This document shows, in pieces, positions 25,500-35,184 of a stretch of DNA of 64,000 nt. Within the stretch, counting starts at the first letter, position 1. Every line of letters begins with the position of its first letter. A program made the position numbers and the translations under genes. Origin of the DNA: Turneriella sp942492915 (lineage in GTDB: Bacteria > Spirochaetota > Leptospiria > Turneriellales > Turneriellaceae); contig OW818662.1 in NCBI GenBank assembly GCA_942492915.1, forward strand, positions 2,976,001 to 3,040,000. Direction: 5' to 3'. The notes beneath the pieces are model-generated. The model saw only the letters and a program-made list of their open reading frames with translations, had not been told where the DNA came from and ran no database searches.

Positions 25500-27032
25500 T
25501 CAAGGATTGAGGGAAAAAATCTTATATGGACCGATCTGTCTCATGAACACAGGTTGCTTTCCGATGTGGCTGCTGACCATCCCAGTTGCATATAACTCGA
25601 AAAAGTATTTTGTAAACGCACGGGTTAAAGGCGAAAGAATCAGGTATTTTATGCCCTGCTTCAGCGCTTCCTCCCTAAACATAGCGTAAGAATCCAATGG
25701 GATTCTTGGGTATTCCTTATCGTATCCCCGCAGGCCATAAGCCGCCCATCCTCCGGGATTCCTTGGCATATAAGGTGGGTGCCCAGGATAGTACAGGAAT
25801 AGATCGTCGGTAAAGGATTCTCGTAAAGAATTGTCTCCGGCAGATTCAGATATATGGTTGAAAATCCCGCTGGATAATGTAAAACCTAAATGCAAACTGC
25901 GCATTCTATTCACATCGATGAACAGTGTTAAGCTCATTAACAAGAACATAACCGCGGCGATTGCGACACGCCTTGCAGAATATATACGGCCATTATAGTG
26001 CTGTCGAAACCATAATAAGAGGCCGCCCATCGGAACGGCACAAAAAACAGAGATAGCTAGTGGCGATCTTTCGCTTCCGCCGAGAGCCGTGGGCACTGCA
26101 TAAAGCAGAATTACAAATGCAGAAAATGTGCAGTAACGCACATAACGGGTCTCTTTTGTCAGCTTACGCAGCAAGATTGCGGGTAACGCGTAGATGGCAA
26201 TGCCGGGCATTCCCTTCAGCCATACGATGATTGTTTTTCCGATATCGCTCGTAAGTATTTCAAAAAGCGACAAGCGAATCTCACTGGGGTGATCTAGAAA
26301 ATTCAACCCGTGAATAACCCGGTAAACCATAACTTTGAAATCACTTTGAAACGGCAAATTTCCTGCGAGCATGGTAATAATGGATTGGGGTAGGGTTGCG
26401 ATAAGAAAGCCGCCTATCATCGGGGCGATAATTGCTCCCGATCGCCGGCGCTTTGTTAACAGGAAAAAGAGGAGGGTTATTACAAAGATCGATTGGGTAT
26501 GATAGCGAAAGAGCGTAGCACCTCCAAAAACCATGCCGGTTGCACCCGCCCGCCAAAATCTACCCTTGTCATCATCAAAAAAATCCCATTTGAACATGAG
26601 TGCGGCGGCAATCGCAACGAAGGCCGCTGCCGGGGCATCAGGCGATGGGGTGACAGCATATTTAAAATGGATAGGCAGCAAGAAATAAGAAAAAGCTGCG
26701 AGGATAACGGACCAGCGGCCCGTTAAGGCAGGCGAAAGTATTCTGGAAATCTGGAAAATGATGATGGTGACGAAGAGCGCATTTATTATGTGGCACGCGA
26801 GTTCGATCTTATCTAAAGGTGCGCCTTTAAGAAGTAAAGCATACCCTATCGGATAGAATTTGTTGTACAAAGAAGAAAGATCTTCGAATGTCATTTTCTG
26901 AGCATAGTACAAGATTCCCCAAACGTCGTTGTGTTGCATGTACCACGATATAGACCAGCCAAGACAAAGGATTAGAAATAAAACCAGAATAAGATGGCCG
27001 CGCTCAGGTTGTAAGATTGAGTGTTTCCGCAT
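25500..27032 (-). CDS. GT-C type membrane glycosyltransferase or related protein
   Basis: 510 residues. About ten transmembrane segments begin with LILVLFLILCLGWSISWYM and include LLPIHFKYAVTPSPDAPAAAFVAIAAALMF and ITLLFFLLTKRRRSG. The first outside loop has YMQHNDVWGILYYAQ with an Asp, and SLYNKFYPIGYALLLKGAP, a layout typical of ArnT/PMT-like GT-C enzymes. The C-terminal outside domain ends YKIFSLNP. It would move a sugar from a polyprenyl-phosphate donor on the periplasmic side. Two bases separate it from the hydroxylase start-stop region at 27035, so it is operon-linked to the hydroxylases. Confidence 0.7.
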   Translation of the reverse strand: MRKHSILQPERGHLILVLFLILCLGWSISWYMQHNDVWGILYYAQKMTFEDLSSLYNKFYPIGYALLLKGAPLDKIELACHIINALFVTIIIFQISRILSPALTGRWSVILAAFSYFLLPIHFKYAVTPSPDAPAAAFVAIAAALMFKWDFFDDDKGRFWRAGATGMVFGGATLFRYHTQSIFVITLLFFLLTKRRRSGAIIAPMIGGFLIATLPQSIITMLAGNLPFQSDFKVMVYRVIHGLNFLDHPSEIRLSLFEILTSDIGKTIIVWLKGMPGIAIYALPAILLRKLTKETRYVRYCTFSAFVILLYAVPTALGGSERSPLAISVFCAVPMGGLLLWFRQHYNGRIYSARRVAIAAVMFLLMSLTLFIDVNRMRSLHLGFTLSSGIFNHISESAGDNSLRESFTDDLFLYYPGHPPYMPRNPGGWAAYGLRGYDKEYPRIPLDSYAMFREEALKQGIKYLILSPLTRAFTKYFFELYATGMVSSHIGKQPVFMRQIGPYKIFSLNP

Positions 27033-27034
27033 AG

Positions 27035-27763
27035 TTAGCTCGGCTTAGCGGGTCGCACTCGCATCTGTTCCCTGTCGGCCATGATCGGCAAAAAGACCCG
27101 CGATAGCACCCAATACGTGAAGCCGTTGATCCAATTGATCGGCCAGGGGAGCCTTTTCTTGACGTCCATGAAGAGGACCACGCGCGGAGAATCAGAATCG
27201 TTCCACACCTCGTGCCAGAACGTGTCATCGAATAGCAGCACCTTGCCCTCTTTCCACGTGCGAACTTCGTCAGCCACCCGAATCCGGCACGGTGTTTCGC
27301 CCTTCCGGCCGGGAACCATGAGCGCCAGGTGGCACCGTAAGACGCCGTGAAAGGGACCACGGTGCGGGGGAATGTGCATCCGCGGATGCAGAATCGAAAA
27401 GAACGCCGTCGTGATATCCGGAATCCCGGTGATCAGTTGCGTCGTCCGGGGACACAGCTTGCAGTTCTCTTCGATGAAGTGCCCGTAAGCCCGAAACATA
27501 AAGACCTTCCAACGCACCTGCCGGAACAGCTCCTCGCCCGGCGCCATGTCGCTGAACGAAGGAAGCTGGTCGGTTTGAAGCCGCAAGACCGCGTCCAGCT
27601 CGGAGCGGATCTCGAGCCAATGCTCTTCCAGTCTCGCCGACCAGGGAATCGTTGCCGGATCGTAAAACGGTTTCGCCTCGAAAAAAAGAGACAGAAATGC
27701 GCCGTAACCGCGCGAGACCGGCGCGAACACGATCCGAATCAGCTTGGTGACCAGCTTGCTCAA
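27035..27763 (-). CDS. Aspartyl/asparaginyl beta-hydroxylase family protein, LpxO-like (1)
   Basis: 242 residues. The 2-oxoglutarate/Fe(II) jelly-roll core is visible: HIPPHRGPFHGVLRCHLALMVPG (first iron His and substrate region), then RVADEVRTWKEGKVLLFDDTFWHEVWN (second His) and SPRVVLFMDV (2-oxoglutarate Arg). Relatives include Asp/Asn hydroxylases and LpxO, which hydroxylates lipid A acyl chains; with glycan genes around, a lipid A role is the more likely one. GC content is higher than in the flanking genes. A related gene lies 13 bases upstream. Confidence 0.85.
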   Translation of the reverse strand: MSKLVTKLIRIVFAPVSRGYGAFLSLFFEAKPFYDPATIPWSARLEEHWLEIRSELDAVLRLQTDQLPSFSDMAPGEELFRQVRWKVFMFRAYGHFIEENCKLCPRTTQLITGIPDITTAFFSILHPRMHIPPHRGPFHGVLRCHLALMVPGRKGETPCRIRVADEVRTWKEGKVLLFDDTFWHEVWNDSDSPRVVLFMDVKKRLPWPINWINGFTYWVLSRVFLPIMADREQMRVRPAKPS

Positions 27764-27776
27764 TCTACCCCCCTAA

Positions 27777-28457
27777 TTACATGCTCGCCCGCAGCATTCG
27801 CCCAATGAACGGCGATCTGCCGATCAGCCAAATCACCCAACGATTGATTGCGGCGAGCGGCTGCGGTAAAGGTAAAACATAGTCAATGAGCAAGGCGACG
27901 CGTCGTTCTCGGGTGCGATTCCAAGCCTCATGTTCGATTGTATCGTCGAAAAGCAACGGTTTTCCTACCTGCCAATGGTACACTCTGTCTCCGACGCGAA
28001 TACCACAGTCGCCATCGGGGACAATCAAAGGAATAGTGCAGCGCAGCACGCCAGCATACACACCGCGATGGGGGGTAATTTGCGTCCCGTGTTCTAAAAC
28101 AGAGAAAGCGACCGAAGTAATTTCAGGTATCCTGAGACACAGACGCGCCGTCTCTTTTGCCTGGAGGCAATTTTCCCGAAATGTGCGCCCGTAAGCCTTT
28201 AGGATGAATATCTTCCAGGAGTTTCCCCCGGTAATGCGACGTTGCTCCGGCGATATCACGCCATATTCGCGAAGATTCTCGTCGAATAACTGAAGAAACT
28301 CCGCACGCATTGTGTCGGTATGCGAACAAAGTTTCGCCACCCAGTCGGGTTCACTTATGACCGGACTGGAGTATCTTCGCAAGACATATTCGCTAACTGC
28401 GATAAATCGCTGACCACACCAGGATACCATGCGATAAAGTATACCCTGCCCTCTCAT
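27777..28457 (-). CDS. Aspartyl/asparaginyl beta-hydroxylase family protein, LpxO-like (2)
   Basis: 226 residues from ATG 28457; the frame is open to 28619 but the extra residues look non-coding, and an ATG at 28430 is also possible. Core motifs match its neighbour: TQITPHRGVYAGVLRCTIPLIVPD, GDRVYHWQVGKPLLFDDTIEHEAWN and RRVALLIDYVLP, so both iron His residues and the 2-oxoglutarate Arg are present. It is a paralog of the next gene, 13 bases downstream, clearly diverged. The two may hydroxylate different acyl positions or acceptors. The 108 bases before 28728 hold the divergent promoter region. Confidence 0.8.
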   Translation of the reverse strand: MRGQGILYRMVSWCGQRFIAVSEYVLRRYSSPVISEPDWVAKLCSHTDTMRAEFLQLFDENLREYGVISPEQRRITGGNSWKIFILKAYGRTFRENCLQAKETARLCLRIPEITSVAFSVLEHGTQITPHRGVYAGVLRCTIPLIVPDGDCGIRVGDRVYHWQVGKPLLFDDTIEHEAWNRTRERRVALLIDYVLPLPQPLAAINRWVIWLIGRSPFIGRMLRASM

Positions 28458-28727
28458 TTTCGTATAAAAATAGCCGCTGCCGCCGATAGTGCATTTTTGC
28501 GATCGTCCGTCAACAAGGTTAGAGTGGTCGCGCGCCGATTGTTTTCGCCTCTTTGAAAAAAGCTGTACGTAGAGAGGTAAGGGCTTACGCTTGTGGTGGT
28601 GTGGAGCAATATCCTTCATGCTAACAGTTCTGAGCAGCTGTGTGCGCAGAAAAAGTTGATCTCTTTATCTAAACCGGTACAGAATTTTTTATAGACATTT
28701 AACCGCGGGGGTGTTGTACAATCTTGT

Positions 28728-30197
28728 ATGAAGAAATTAAGATTCTTTATCTTTTGTTGGCTTACCCTAATACTTTTCGTGAATCCCTACGGGGAAATTA
28801 TGTCAGATGTGACCTTAGGCGCGGCCGTTGGAATCGTCGATCGCGGTTCCCAGGAGCTTTCTCCTCATCAAGGCATTGATCTTGCGCGCATCGACGGAAA
28901 GTATTACTCAGGCCTGGGCCCAGGCGCAACGATTTTGGCTTTGCCGGTTTATGCATTTTTTAACAAGTTCATCTCTCTGCTTCCTTCCGGATTAGAAATT
29001 AAATGGAAGGATTTTTTTTCTCTACACCCGCCGCATGAGCGGCCACGCGAAGTATATTTCTTGCAGATTTTGATGGTTTGGTTTTTGATGGCGCCTCTTT
29101 TTTCGCTTTTTTTGATTCAGGCGTTTCAATATGCGCAAAAGTATTTAAGCCCATCCGATTCTTTCTGGGTTACGATCGCGATGGGTTTTGGCTCTTTGGC
29201 CTGGGTTTATTCTGAGATGTACTCCAGGCAGGGTTTGGCTGGACTTATTCTTTGGAACACGCTGTTTTGGCACCTTAATTCGATTGATCAAAGGAAAAAA
29301 GTGTCTTTTGTTCAAGGCGCGCTAATTGCTTTTTCTATCGCGATTGAATACCAGGCGGCTTTGTTTTCCGGGCTGACCTTGGCGTATGTCTTATTTACAT
29401 CGGGGAAAAATAGCGCGAAATGGATGTTGGCCGGATTTACCTCCGTCATAGGGGCTTTGCTGCTTTATCATACTTGGATGTATGGAAGTCCTCTCTTGAC
29501 CCCGTATCATTTTCGGGCTTGGCTGACTGAGGTCTTCTCAGTGCAGTATAAGGGCGAGCGCATCTATAGCAATAACGTGCTGACAGGATATTTTTTGGGA
29601 ATTTGGCATCCAACTTGGGATAGCCTCTGGGGACTGACGTTTAGTTTTTTTAAGGGGCTTTTCTTTTTTTGCCCGATCGCATTATTGGGCCTTCTAGGGC
29701 ACGTTTTTGGCGTAAGTCGTTCTTCTGGACGGGAAAGAACCCTATCCATCTACGTAATGACGCTGTTTTTCGTTCTCTTGATTTTTTCGGCAAGTTTGAA
29801 GGGTGAAATCTATTGGAGCGGTTTTCCGTCGTTCTTTGGTCCAAGATATTTGGTTGGGGTTACCCCGGTGCTGGTTTTGGGAATTCTACCGCTATTACGC
29901 CATAAAATGAGAGCAGCCATTATCGGCTTAATCCTGGTTTCGATATTTTTCCAATTCCTGGGGGTTATTTACCAAGACATCATGGAGGTTTTGAATATCG
30001 ATCATCGTTTTTTGCAGTTTCCAATTCTTTATTCATTGTTGACATTGATTTCGCGAGGCCCGAGAGTTCCTATACTCGATATCTACCTAGTCAGCAAATA
30101 CGTTCAGATGGGTGTATATCTGACTTGGTTTGCTTATTTTTATTGGGTTTTCAGGACGATGAAATTTGGGCAGCCCGATCGGGAGAAGAATGTCTGA
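28728..30197 (+). CDS. Multi-pass membrane protein, GT-C-like
   Basis: 489 residues. It has about eleven transmembrane segments. The first helix (FFIFCWLTLILFVNPYG) is followed by a long outside loop with DVTLGAAVGIVDRG and KYYSGLGPGATILALPVYAFF, a pattern typical of large GT39/GT83-like membrane proteins. No DxD-type motif can be assigned. Codon usage is more AT-rich than in the flanking genes, suggesting a separate acquisition. The start is ATG after GTTGTACAATCTTGT, with no clear ribosome binding site. It converges with the membrane gene at 30213, 15 bases apart. Confidence 0.65.
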   Translation: MKKLRFFIFCWLTLILFVNPYGEIMSDVTLGAAVGIVDRGSQELSPHQGIDLARIDGKYYSGLGPGATILALPVYAFFNKFISLLPSGLEIKWKDFFSLHPPHERPREVYFLQILMVWFLMAPLFSLFLIQAFQYAQKYLSPSDSFWVTIAMGFGSLAWVYSEMYSRQGLAGLILWNTLFWHLNSIDQRKKVSFVQGALIAFSIAIEYQAALFSGLTLAYVLFTSGKNSAKWMLAGFTSVIGALLLYHTWMYGSPLLTPYHFRAWLTEVFSVQYKGERIYSNNVLTGYFLGIWHPTWDSLWGLTFSFFKGLFFFCPIALLGLLGHVFGVSRSSGRERTLSIYVMTLFFVLLIFSASLKGEIYWSGFPSFFGPRYLVGVTPVLVLGILPLLRHKMRAAIIGLILVSIFFQFLGVIYQDIMEVLNIDHRFLQFPILYSLLTLISRGPRVPILDIYLVSKYVQMGVYLTWFAYFYWVFRTMKFGQPDREKNV

Positions 30198-30212
30198 AAT
30201 GGATTCGAATTG

Positions 30213-31118
30213 CTATTCGGGCGCCATCTGGCCTGTTTTGAGCGGAATCCAATTCATGATGTCTCCGGATCGGTAGGTAGCGACAATATGGAGAATCGAC
30301 CACACGTGAAAGTTCGGATGCAGAAAAAATACTCCTCCCAAGCCGGTCAGTAACGGAGAAAAAGATGAATGCAAACGGAAGAACATCAAAATACCCATAA
30401 TCATATTCACCGCAATCACTTCGGCGCAAAACCTGCCCAACAAAGCCCGGCTACTGGTAAATTTCGTTATGTACCGCCAATACCAGTTACCAATGTGGAT
30501 GAGAATAATGAAGTTTATCGCATTGAGATTGATAGGGCCAGGCAATACTTTGCCCGAAAGCACCAACAGCGATGCTACGAAAAAAATACCGGAAAAGTAA
30601 AGACTCCGACTGGAGAAACTGCGCGTCAGAAAAACTTCTCTAAGAATTAGCCAGCCGATGTACGTAGCGGCGATGATGAAGGTGCCCAAAATAAGCCAAG
30701 TCGATTTGAGGCTCGTAAAGCGGTAAATCACTTCGGCCACAAGCAACCCAATCGTCGGCAATGCGATGCGCCAGCCGAAAAAATCGGCGTCTTCGCGCAG
30801 CAAGTATCGCTCATCATAGAAAAAGTGTACCAGAAAATACGCCGCCGCCACGGGCTCGAAAAGCTTCTCTGCTGATATCAATAAGCACGCAGCGAATAGC
30901 ACGCTAGCGATAGGAATATAACGCGCAGCGTAGCTTCGATTCATTTTGCCGGCTTTATATTGGTGCCAATACCCCATTATAAAATGGCCCTGCGCGAGAA
31001 CCGCCATTAATCCGCCGACGCTGTTTAATGGCAGCCAAAACGGTTCTACCCAGCAAAGCGCTGCAACCGCCAGCAAAGTAAGATAACGAATTGGGAAAAT
31101 CAGGTTGTCCAATGCCAT
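30213..31118 (-). CDS. Multi-pass membrane protein, unknown
   Basis: 301 residues from ATG 31118, which follows GAAGG; six residues earlier a second ATG (31136) is possible. Eight or nine hydrophobic segments are visible, with conserved-looking polar positions HFIMGYWHQYK near 50 and HFFYDERYLL near 105, then HIGNWYWRY and HPNFHVWSILHIVATY at the end. Several in-membrane His residues suggest metal or substrate binding, but no family is recognised. It lies between two likely envelope-modification genes. Confidence 0.65.
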   Translation of the reverse strand: MALDNLIFPIRYLTLLAVAALCWVEPFWLPLNSVGGLMAVLAQGHFIMGYWHQYKAGKMNRSYAARYIPIASVLFAACLLISAEKLFEPVAAAYFLVHFFYDERYLLREDADFFGWRIALPTIGLLVAEVIYRFTSLKSTWLILGTFIIAATYIGWLILREVFLTRSFSSRSLYFSGIFFVASLLVLSGKVLPGPINLNAINFIILIHIGNWYWRYITKFTSSRALLGRFCAEVIAVNMIMGILMFFRLHSSFSPLLTGLGGVFFLHPNFHVWSILHIVATYRSGDIMNWIPLKTGQMAPE

Positions 31119-31191
31119 ACCGCCTTCACCCACCATGGCCCCATAGGGTCGTCACATCGTAGTTTGTAAAGAAGCTTTTAGCGGTCTCTAT

Positions 31192-31791
31192 TCAGGGCTC
31201 GGCCGTCATCCAGATATTCAGCCCCCCCTGGAAACCTCCCACGGCTATACTTTTCTCGCTAAAGCCCGCATCGACTAAAAGTCTTCGTATCCCCCCGCGC
31301 CAAAAAAAGCTGCGATGCTCGTCGATTTCCTCCCTGCTCACGAGGCCAATCCGTGACAGAAGGCGCAATAGCCAGTCGGCAAGCGCATGCGGGGTGGTGG
31401 CCACGAATTGGCCTTTGGGCTTGAGCACCCGGCGCACCTCGCGCAATAGCATGGGAACAGCTTCGGGATCAAGGTGTTCCAGGAAAGCCAGTGAAACCAC
31501 GCAGTCGAAAGCGGCATCAGGGAAGGGAAGCGGCTCGGTGCCCAAAGGCAGCCGGAGTACTTCGATTCCGGGCGGCGGAGGGCTGGCCGCTGGCAGTTGA
31601 TCCAAGCCCACCTTGCGAGCGAAGGGCGCTTGCAGCAGGAAAAGGGGATGGCTGCCGCACCCGATGTCCAGCACTGCCCCCCCGTGAAGTGAAGGCCTGA
31701 TACGGTGCAGGGCCTGCGCCAAGCGCTGCCGGGCCAAGAACCCTTCAAGCCTTCCGTGGCCGCGGGTGGGCTGGGGCAAGCGCTTCATCAC
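31192..31791 (-). CDS. Class I SAM-dependent methyltransferase
   Basis: 199 residues (ATG 31791, a second ATG directly after it). Motif I is VLDIGCGSHPLFLL near 40, the post-motif acidic strand is VGLDQLP, and VVSLAFLEHLDPEAVPMLLREVRRVLKPKGQF is the motif II/III region of a Methyltransf_11 fold. It probably methylates a sugar or small surface metabolite. GC content is much higher than in the genes on either side, which points to separate transfer into the island. Confidence 0.85.
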   Translation of the reverse strand: MMKRLPQPTRGHGRLEGFLARQRLAQALHRIRPSLHGGAVLDIGCGSHPLFLLQAPFARKVGLDQLPAASPPPPGIEVLRLPLGTEPLPFPDAAFDCVVSLAFLEHLDPEAVPMLLREVRRVLKPKGQFVATTPHALADWLLRLLSRIGLVSREEIDEHRSFFWRGGIRRLLVDAGFSEKSIAVGGFQGGLNIWMTAEP

Positions 31792-31936
31792 CTTTCAGTA
31801 GACGCTGCGCGATATTCTTGTTGATCTCCCCTTACCTTTTCAGCCCGCAGAATTTTGAGATTTAGAATATTGCCGCACACTGAGGCGGGCATAAACGCTT
31901 ATCTCCCAGCGTACAGCTTGTTTTCAAACGGACAAG

Positions 31937-32965
31937 ATGACTCATTATGGAAGGTTAGGCATTAAGAAGCTGCAATTCATGCGTAATTCTCAAAACAAAT
32001 CTCGTAGGGAAGCGCCTGGGCATCTAAGCGCGCCAACTCTTCTCTCGACTCAGGCATCGAGACAAATTTATCGGGCGGCCGCCTGTATAAACTGCGGTCA
32101 TACGTTATATAGTCGCTATGCAAACTACGACGACAACTCAATCTATGAATGCCGTGAATGCTCATTGATGATACGCCAGCCTTTGCCGAATCTTGAAAAG
32201 TTGAAAGAAATTTATGGTCCTCATTACTATGAAAATGAGAATCTGATCTCAGAGGATGTAAATTATTGCTACGGTTATCTCGACTATCAATTTGAGTCTG
32301 CTATAAACCACAAAGAAAGAATCTCCCTGTTGAAAAAGATCCGAAAATGGCTCAACACTAAACGACCTTCATTGCTTGATTTTGGCTGTGGTTTTGGCGA
32401 TCTGTTGCGGGACGCCCGAGATCAGGGCTTCGAGACCTATGGTATCGAACTGAGTAGTTTTGCGCTTTCAAAAGCAAGAGCCGTCGGTCTCGATGTCAGG
32501 CCCTATAAATCTCTAAAGACTATCGCAACTTTTAAAAAGAAGTTCGATGTGATTATTGGCATGGATGTAGTGGAGCATCTGCTTGATCCACATGCGTTTA
32601 TGCAACAGGCATACACAAGCCTTACACCCGGCGGAATATTGGCCTTAACCACAATGGACATGAAAAGCCTGATCGCGCGCCTCATGAAAAATCAATTTGA
32701 GGACGCGAAACGAATTGACCATCTATACTTTTTCAGCAAAAATAACCTAATAGAGCTTTTACAGAAAGTCGGTTTCGAAATCTTAGAGGTTAAAAGCTGC
32801 GGTCGAACTTTTTCGCTACAACTTCTGGCTTCACGAATACAGCCTAATTTTCCAACGCTAAGCAAGCTTGCCAAGGGCTTTCTTGTTATTTTCCCCTTTA
32901 TAAAATATATGAAGATTAGAGTCAATCCTCTTACCAAGTTTATTGTCTATGCTAGGCGGCCTTAA
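31937..32965 (+). CDS. Zinc-finger-tagged SAM methyltransferase
   Basis: 342 residues; the start may instead be the ATG at 31979. Residues 50-80 hold a zinc-ribbon (CINCGHTLYSRYANYD, then CRECSLMIRQPLPN). The methyltransferase fold follows with LLDFGCGFGDLLRDARDQG, YGIELSSFALSKAR and DVIIGMDVVEHLLDPHAFMQQ. This N-terminal finger is common in Methyltransf_13/23 sugar O- or C-methyltransferases. The last 14 bases overlap the convergent gene at 32952. Confidence 0.85.
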   Translation: MTHYGRLGIKKLQFMRNSQNKSRREAPGHLSAPTLLSTQASRQIYRAAACINCGHTLYSRYANYDDNSIYECRECSLMIRQPLPNLEKLKEIYGPHYYENENLISEDVNYCYGYLDYQFESAINHKERISLLKKIRKWLNTKRPSLLDFGCGFGDLLRDARDQGFETYGIELSSFALSKARAVGLDVRPYKSLKTIATFKKKFDVIIGMDVVEHLLDPHAFMQQAYTSLTPGGILALTTMDMKSLIARLMKNQFEDAKRIDHLYFFSKNNLIELLQKVGFEILEVKSCGRTFSLQLLASRIQPNFPTLSKLAKGFLVIFPFIKYMKIRVNPLTKFIVYARRP

Positions 32966-35099
32966 CGGGTTCAAATTCTTTTCTCAGCAGAAATGTGGTA
33001 GTTGTCAGTATTGCCAGTGCCAACGCGATAAAAACCTTCAAATCAAAAGAATATAGAAAAACCAGGCTCAGAGCTCCCCCTAAGAGAACGCCAAACAGGT
33101 CATACACAAAGATAGAAAGAGTGTATTCGCTATAGTGCAAAAAGAGCATTTTGAAATAAATGCCTGTGATCAACAATGCTGGTACAAGAAAGGCTATGTG
33201 CAGCCAACTGAACGCTAAAAACGCACTGCCAGCTAAGGCAAGCTTAAAAGAAGGAACTCTAAATCGATCGTGCAGATAATTTGCAATTAGGGCAAAAAAA
33301 GTAAAGGCCAACAATCCATAGAAGAATGCATCCAAAGGGTTATAAGCGATGAAACGGAATTTCTGTACCAACAGATTCTGAATAACAATGAAATTTGCTC
33401 CAACCAGCAGGCTGGCAAATTTAAGCCGAAATTTGCCTTCCGTTACCTTTAAGCCATTTTCTACACCAATAAACAAACCCGCGATGATCACCAGGGCCAG
33501 AATGATTTGCAGGTTCAACTGTGGAGGGAAAATATAATACAAGATACCTCCGAGATAGAGGTGATCATGATCGATGAGCTGGCCCTCGATGCCTGAAGGG
33601 ATCGATGAAAAAACCTGCACCCCGTCGTTCTTCATGCGCATTTCCAGTTCGGACAGTTTATTGGATTTCGCGATCGTTTCTTTAAAGCCGAGCAGCAAAA
33701 ATTGCTTTCCGCGCTCATCAAGGAACCCTCGTACCTGAAACCCCACTTTCTGCATGGTGTAGAGGTAATTGTAAAACATTGAATGCTTTTCATTATCAAA
33801 CCATGTCATTTTTTTGATTGAGAAAATGCCCCCGTTGTTCAGCTTTGCGTAGATTTCCTGTATGGATTCATAAGTATGTAGCAGCTGTGAAGGTTCAAAC
33901 ATATTGCGAACTACACCAATAACTGATTCGGTATTTGCCGACATGATCAGATCAAATTTCTCTTTCGAATTGAGAATATAATTGCTCCCTTCGGCGCTTA
34001 TGGCCTTTACACGCGGGTGAAGATAGAGACGATCATTTAGATCGGCGTACTTGCCCGTTAGGTCTTTAATCACATCTGGAATTACTTCTACGGCATGAAC
34101 CATGCGGGGATTGAAGTCAAGAGCCATCTTAACCTGTAAGCCACCGCCGCTGCCAAGAATAGCCATATTGGCTTCGTCGCGTGCGAGAGCCATGCCCAAA
34201 TTTTCAAAAGACTGGTCGTTGGTTTTCATACCCCGCATATAGAACCAGTAGGGATAGCCATTGTATGAGCCGAAAGTGAAATTTCTATACGCAGACAATG
34301 AATAGTGGCAATATGGATTCCAGCTCTGATTGAATATCTTGATTTCGCGACGATAATTTTTAGGGTTCGTTGATGTCATAACCCTCAGAAGCATCTGATT
34401 GTTTTTGACATTATAAGCGTCGGTTTCTGAAAGAGAATGATATAGCAACGGATGTTCGAAGCGTTGAACAAAATAAACTCCAGCTGCGCAAAACAAAAAC
34501 ACGAGGGCAACCAGAGCTGGGGTCTTATTGCGGATTACATATAAGATGAGCAGGGTCAGCAATATGATGAGTGAGCCCAATATTCCAAGATGAGGAAAGA
34601 GTAAGAAGTTAAAAAGTATGCTCCCGAAAATCCCAACCAGATTGGTGAAATAGAATAAGGATGGTGTTTCGCTGTGCTCTGTGAAAAGTTTAAAAGCAAT
34701 GTACTCGATGCGCCCCCAGTAAGCATAAAATGTCAAAAACAAAAGCAAAGACAACAAAAGAAAAATTCCGAGACCAGAAAAAGAGGCATCGAGTACACTG
34801 CCAAAAAGATGTGTGTGCCTGAGAAAAACCGGGAAAAGGCATGCGGTAAATACCAACACCAAGGCGAGACCAAGCGCCATTTTTCTTGTGGATGTGTTCT
34901 TTTTGTACGGAAAAGCGCGAACTGAAGCGGCGCCAAGGGAAATGAGTAATAGCGAGAACAACAAGAAGAATGGCGCGAGAAAAATGGAGAATGACAGAAG
35001 TTTTATGATTAAGAATGAGAAGCTGAAATTTACAAATGATATAAGCAGCAAGAAGATAAAATATTTGCTTACTGGCTTTTCTCTAATCGCGTGTAACAT
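32952..35099 (-). CDS. Membrane protein with spermidine-synthase-like domain
   Basis: 715 residues. About eight transmembrane segments (residues 12-230) are followed by a soluble Rossmann domain: NMAILGSGGGLQVKMAL near 310, HAVEVIPDVIKDLTGKYADLNDRL, and DLIMSANTESV, as in spermidine synthases. More membrane helices follow (from about 540 to 700). Classic catalytic Asp positions for polyamine transfer are not evident, so spermidine synthesis is doubtful. A membrane-bound aminopropyl or methyl transferase acting on a lipid or glycan is more plausible. It overlaps the convergent methyltransferase by 14 bases. Confidence 0.75.
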   Translation of the reverse strand: MLHAIREKPVSKYFIFLLLISFVNFSFSFLIIKLLSFSIFLAPFFLLFSLLLISLGAASVRAFPYKKNTSTRKMALGLALVLVFTACLFPVFLRHTHLFGSVLDASFSGLGIFLLLSLLLFLTFYAYWGRIEYIAFKLFTEHSETPSLFYFTNLVGIFGSILFNFLLFPHLGILGSLIILLTLLILYVIRNKTPALVALVFLFCAAGVYFVQRFEHPLLYHSLSETDAYNVKNNQMLLRVMTSTNPKNYRREIKIFNQSWNPYCHYSLSAYRNFTFGSYNGYPYWFYMRGMKTNDQSFENLGMALARDEANMAILGSGGGLQVKMALDFNPRMVHAVEVIPDVIKDLTGKYADLNDRLYLHPRVKAISAEGSNYILNSKEKFDLIMSANTESVIGVVRNMFEPSQLLHTYESIQEIYAKLNNGGIFSIKKMTWFDNEKHSMFYNYLYTMQKVGFQVRGFLDERGKQFLLLGFKETIAKSNKLSELEMRMKNDGVQVFSSIPSGIEGQLIDHDHLYLGGILYYIFPPQLNLQIILALVIIAGLFIGVENGLKVTEGKFRLKFASLLVGANFIVIQNLLVQKFRFIAYNPLDAFFYGLLAFTFFALIANYLHDRFRVPSFKLALAGSAFLAFSWLHIAFLVPALLITGIYFKMLFLHYSEYTLSIFVYDLFGVLLGGALSLVFLYSFDLKVFIALALAILTTTTFLLRKEFEPVKAA

Positions 35100-35184
35100 G
35101 GGAAGTTCTGCAGTTATCCCTGCATCTATTGGCGTGACCAGTTTTTTTTGCTTTGGCTTTCGTGTTGAATTAGATCGACAGCTA

